This document shows positions 41,506 through 42,098 of a stretch of DNA of 42,098 nt, one piece after another. The position numbers were made by a program, and so were the translations under genes. The notes beneath the pieces were generated by a model. The model had not been told where the DNA came from. It made no database searches and worked only from the letters and a program-made list of their open reading frames with translations. The stretch is taken from contig JAGCUU010000020.1 of assembly GCA_017962665.1 (NCBI GenBank), positions 1 to 42,098 on the forward strand, written 5' to 3'. This DNA comes from Bacteroidales bacterium. Lineage in GTDB: Bacteria > Bacteroidota > Bacteroidia > Bacteroidales > P3. Numbering within the stretch: the first letter of the stretch is position 1; every line of letters begins with the position of its first letter.

Positions 41506-41757
41506 ATGGCACATCACAAGTCAGCAAAAAAAAGAATTCGTTCCAACGAGAAAAAGAGAATAGAAAACAGATATTACGCCAAGTCCATGCGCAGTGCTTT
41601 GCGTGATTTCCGTGCTCTTAAGGACAAAGCTATTGCAACAGAAAGACTGCCTAAGATGCTTTCTGTTATTGACAAGTTGGCAAAACGTTCTGTGATTCAC
41701 AAGAACAAAGCTTCCAACCTTAAGTCAAAACTGATGAAGCAGGTCAATGCAATGTGA
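41506..41757 (+). CDS. rpsT: 30S ribosomal protein S20
   Basis: An 83-aa S20, a primary 16S rRNA-binding protein of the small subunit. MAHHKSAKKRIRSNEKKRIENR at the start and KLAKRSVIHKNKASNLKSKLMKQVNAM at the end are typical; helical and very basic. The frame is open further upstream, but that would run through the tRNA-Glu gene, so ATG 41506 is the start. It shares the promoter ahead of tRNA-Glu and has a clear terminator, giving a compact tRNA-rpsT unit. Confidence 0.97.
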   Translation: MAHHKSAKKRIRSNEKKRIENRYYAKSMRSALRDFRALKDKAIATERLPKMLSVIDKLAKRSVIHKNKASNLKSKLMKQVNAM

Positions 41758-41782
41758 TATTGCTAAGCAATAGAGATAAAAG

Positions 41783-41816
41783 AAGGTGTTCCTTGATTTG
41801 GGGACACCTTTTTTTT
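41783..41816 (+). terminator. Terminator after rpsT
   Basis: A 10-bp stem (41783-41792 with 41801-41810, one T-G pair), 8-nt loop, followed by TTTTTT. A second small hairpin, ATTGC-TAA-GCAAT, lies just upstream. Confidence 0.88.
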
Positions 41817-41850
41817 GTGTTTTTTGAAATAGTCATTCTTTTTACTATAT

Positions 41851-42020
41851 AGAAAGTCATAGAAGTTAAGTGAAGTTATCGCGCTTCGCGCTGGAAGTTA
41901 AAGGGACAATACAGTCCGAGCAAATACATTTGTCCTTTAACTCCCCTTAACTCCACACCATCTCCATTTAACTTCTCTCTTTAATCTTTAACCGTTAACC
42001 GTTAACCTTTAACCGTTACA
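41851..42020 (-). repeat. Mosaic intergenic repeat unit, copy C (~170 bp)
   Basis: Same unit as copies A and B on the opposite strand: GAAGTTAAGTGAAGTTA, the CGCG-CTT-CGCG palindrome (41880-41890), AGTTAAAGGGACAA, TCCGAGCAAATACATTTGTCC, TTTAACTCCCC blocks, TTAACTTCTCTCT, then five TTAACCG-type heptamers (41986-42020). Confidence 0.88.
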
Positions 42021-42098
42021 ATGGGAAGTCAAAGAAGTTAAGTGAAGTTATCGCGCGTCGCGCTGGAAGTTAAAGTGACAATACAGTCCGAGCAAAAC
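42021..42098 (-). repeat. Mosaic intergenic repeat unit, copy D (cut by the window end)
   Basis: Begins exactly where copy C ends and repeats its order: ATGGGAAGTCAAAGAAGTTAAG, the palindrome (here CGCGCGTCGCGC, one base changed), GGAAGTTAAAGTGACAA and TCCGAGCAAA. The window ends inside the loop region. Confidence 0.87.

Overview
The window reads as chromosomal DNA of a member of the Bacteroidota, most likely order Bacteroidales. Five things point there. The visible promoters fit the Bacteroidota pattern (TTTG, 19-21 nt, TAnnTTTGC) and starts lack Shine-Dalgarno sites. SecD and SecF are fused. There are several type IX secretion (T9SS) hallmarks. Lineage-typical families (DUF4301, DUF4271, PheS with a Cys-rich insert) are present. 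Lipoproteins have MKK-type leaders. No phage, insertion sequence or CRISPR array was seen, and most genes are core housekeeping genes.

Layout. 1-3.1 kb: a three-subunit 2-oxoacid:ferredoxin oxidoreductase operon (first gene cut by the window edge), a terminator, and a NUDIX hydrolase. 3.1-5.6 kb (minus): an unannotated 44-aa basic protein with its own promoter and terminator, a DUF4301 protein with nucleotidyltransferase-like motifs, and a small lipoprotein. 5.6-7.8 kb: a lipoprotein cyclophilin, pheS and folB. 7.8-8.6 kb (minus): radC. 8.7-12.4 kb: secDF and a small membrane-anchored protein. 12.4-22.3 kb: a three-gene outer-membrane/secretion cassette made of a TonB-dependent receptor, a 1617-aa secreted protein with a T9SS-like C-terminus, and a PorV/PorQ-family barrel. 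Then come greA and a HIT hydrolase.

23.3-30.1 kb (minus): after a repeat-filled gap come riboflavin synthase, a DPP-IV-like S9 peptidase and a polyprenyl-phosphate mannosyltransferase-like enzyme. Next is a translationally coupled four-gene operon: a small outer-membrane protein, a PqqD-like peptide-binding protein, an HprK-like kinase, and an S26-type signal peptidase fused to a VanZ domain. This looks like a peptide (RiPP-like) modification and processing locus without a recognised precursor, and it is the strongest candidate for an undescribed system here. 30.5-31.9 kb: purM with a promoter and a ~130-nt leader. 31.9-37.5 kb (minus): a lipoprotein, then an overlapping operon running from a gingipain-like C25 protease with a T9SS sorting domain through DUF4271, a uroporphyrinogen-III synthase with a charged tail, and rnpA to yidD. 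37.6-41.8 kb: a coiled-coil exported protein, cysS, an unknown conserved protein, tRNA-Glu(TTC) and rpsT.

Intergenic DNA holds a mosaic repeat family. It includes ~173-bp units in tandem (two copies near 23.4-23.7 kb, two in the opposite orientation at the window's right end, one decayed copy near 32.5 kb) and several heptamer arrays. Two of the arrays begin exactly at stop codons (ribE, cysS). I could not run any search, so family names rest on motifs recognised by eye.
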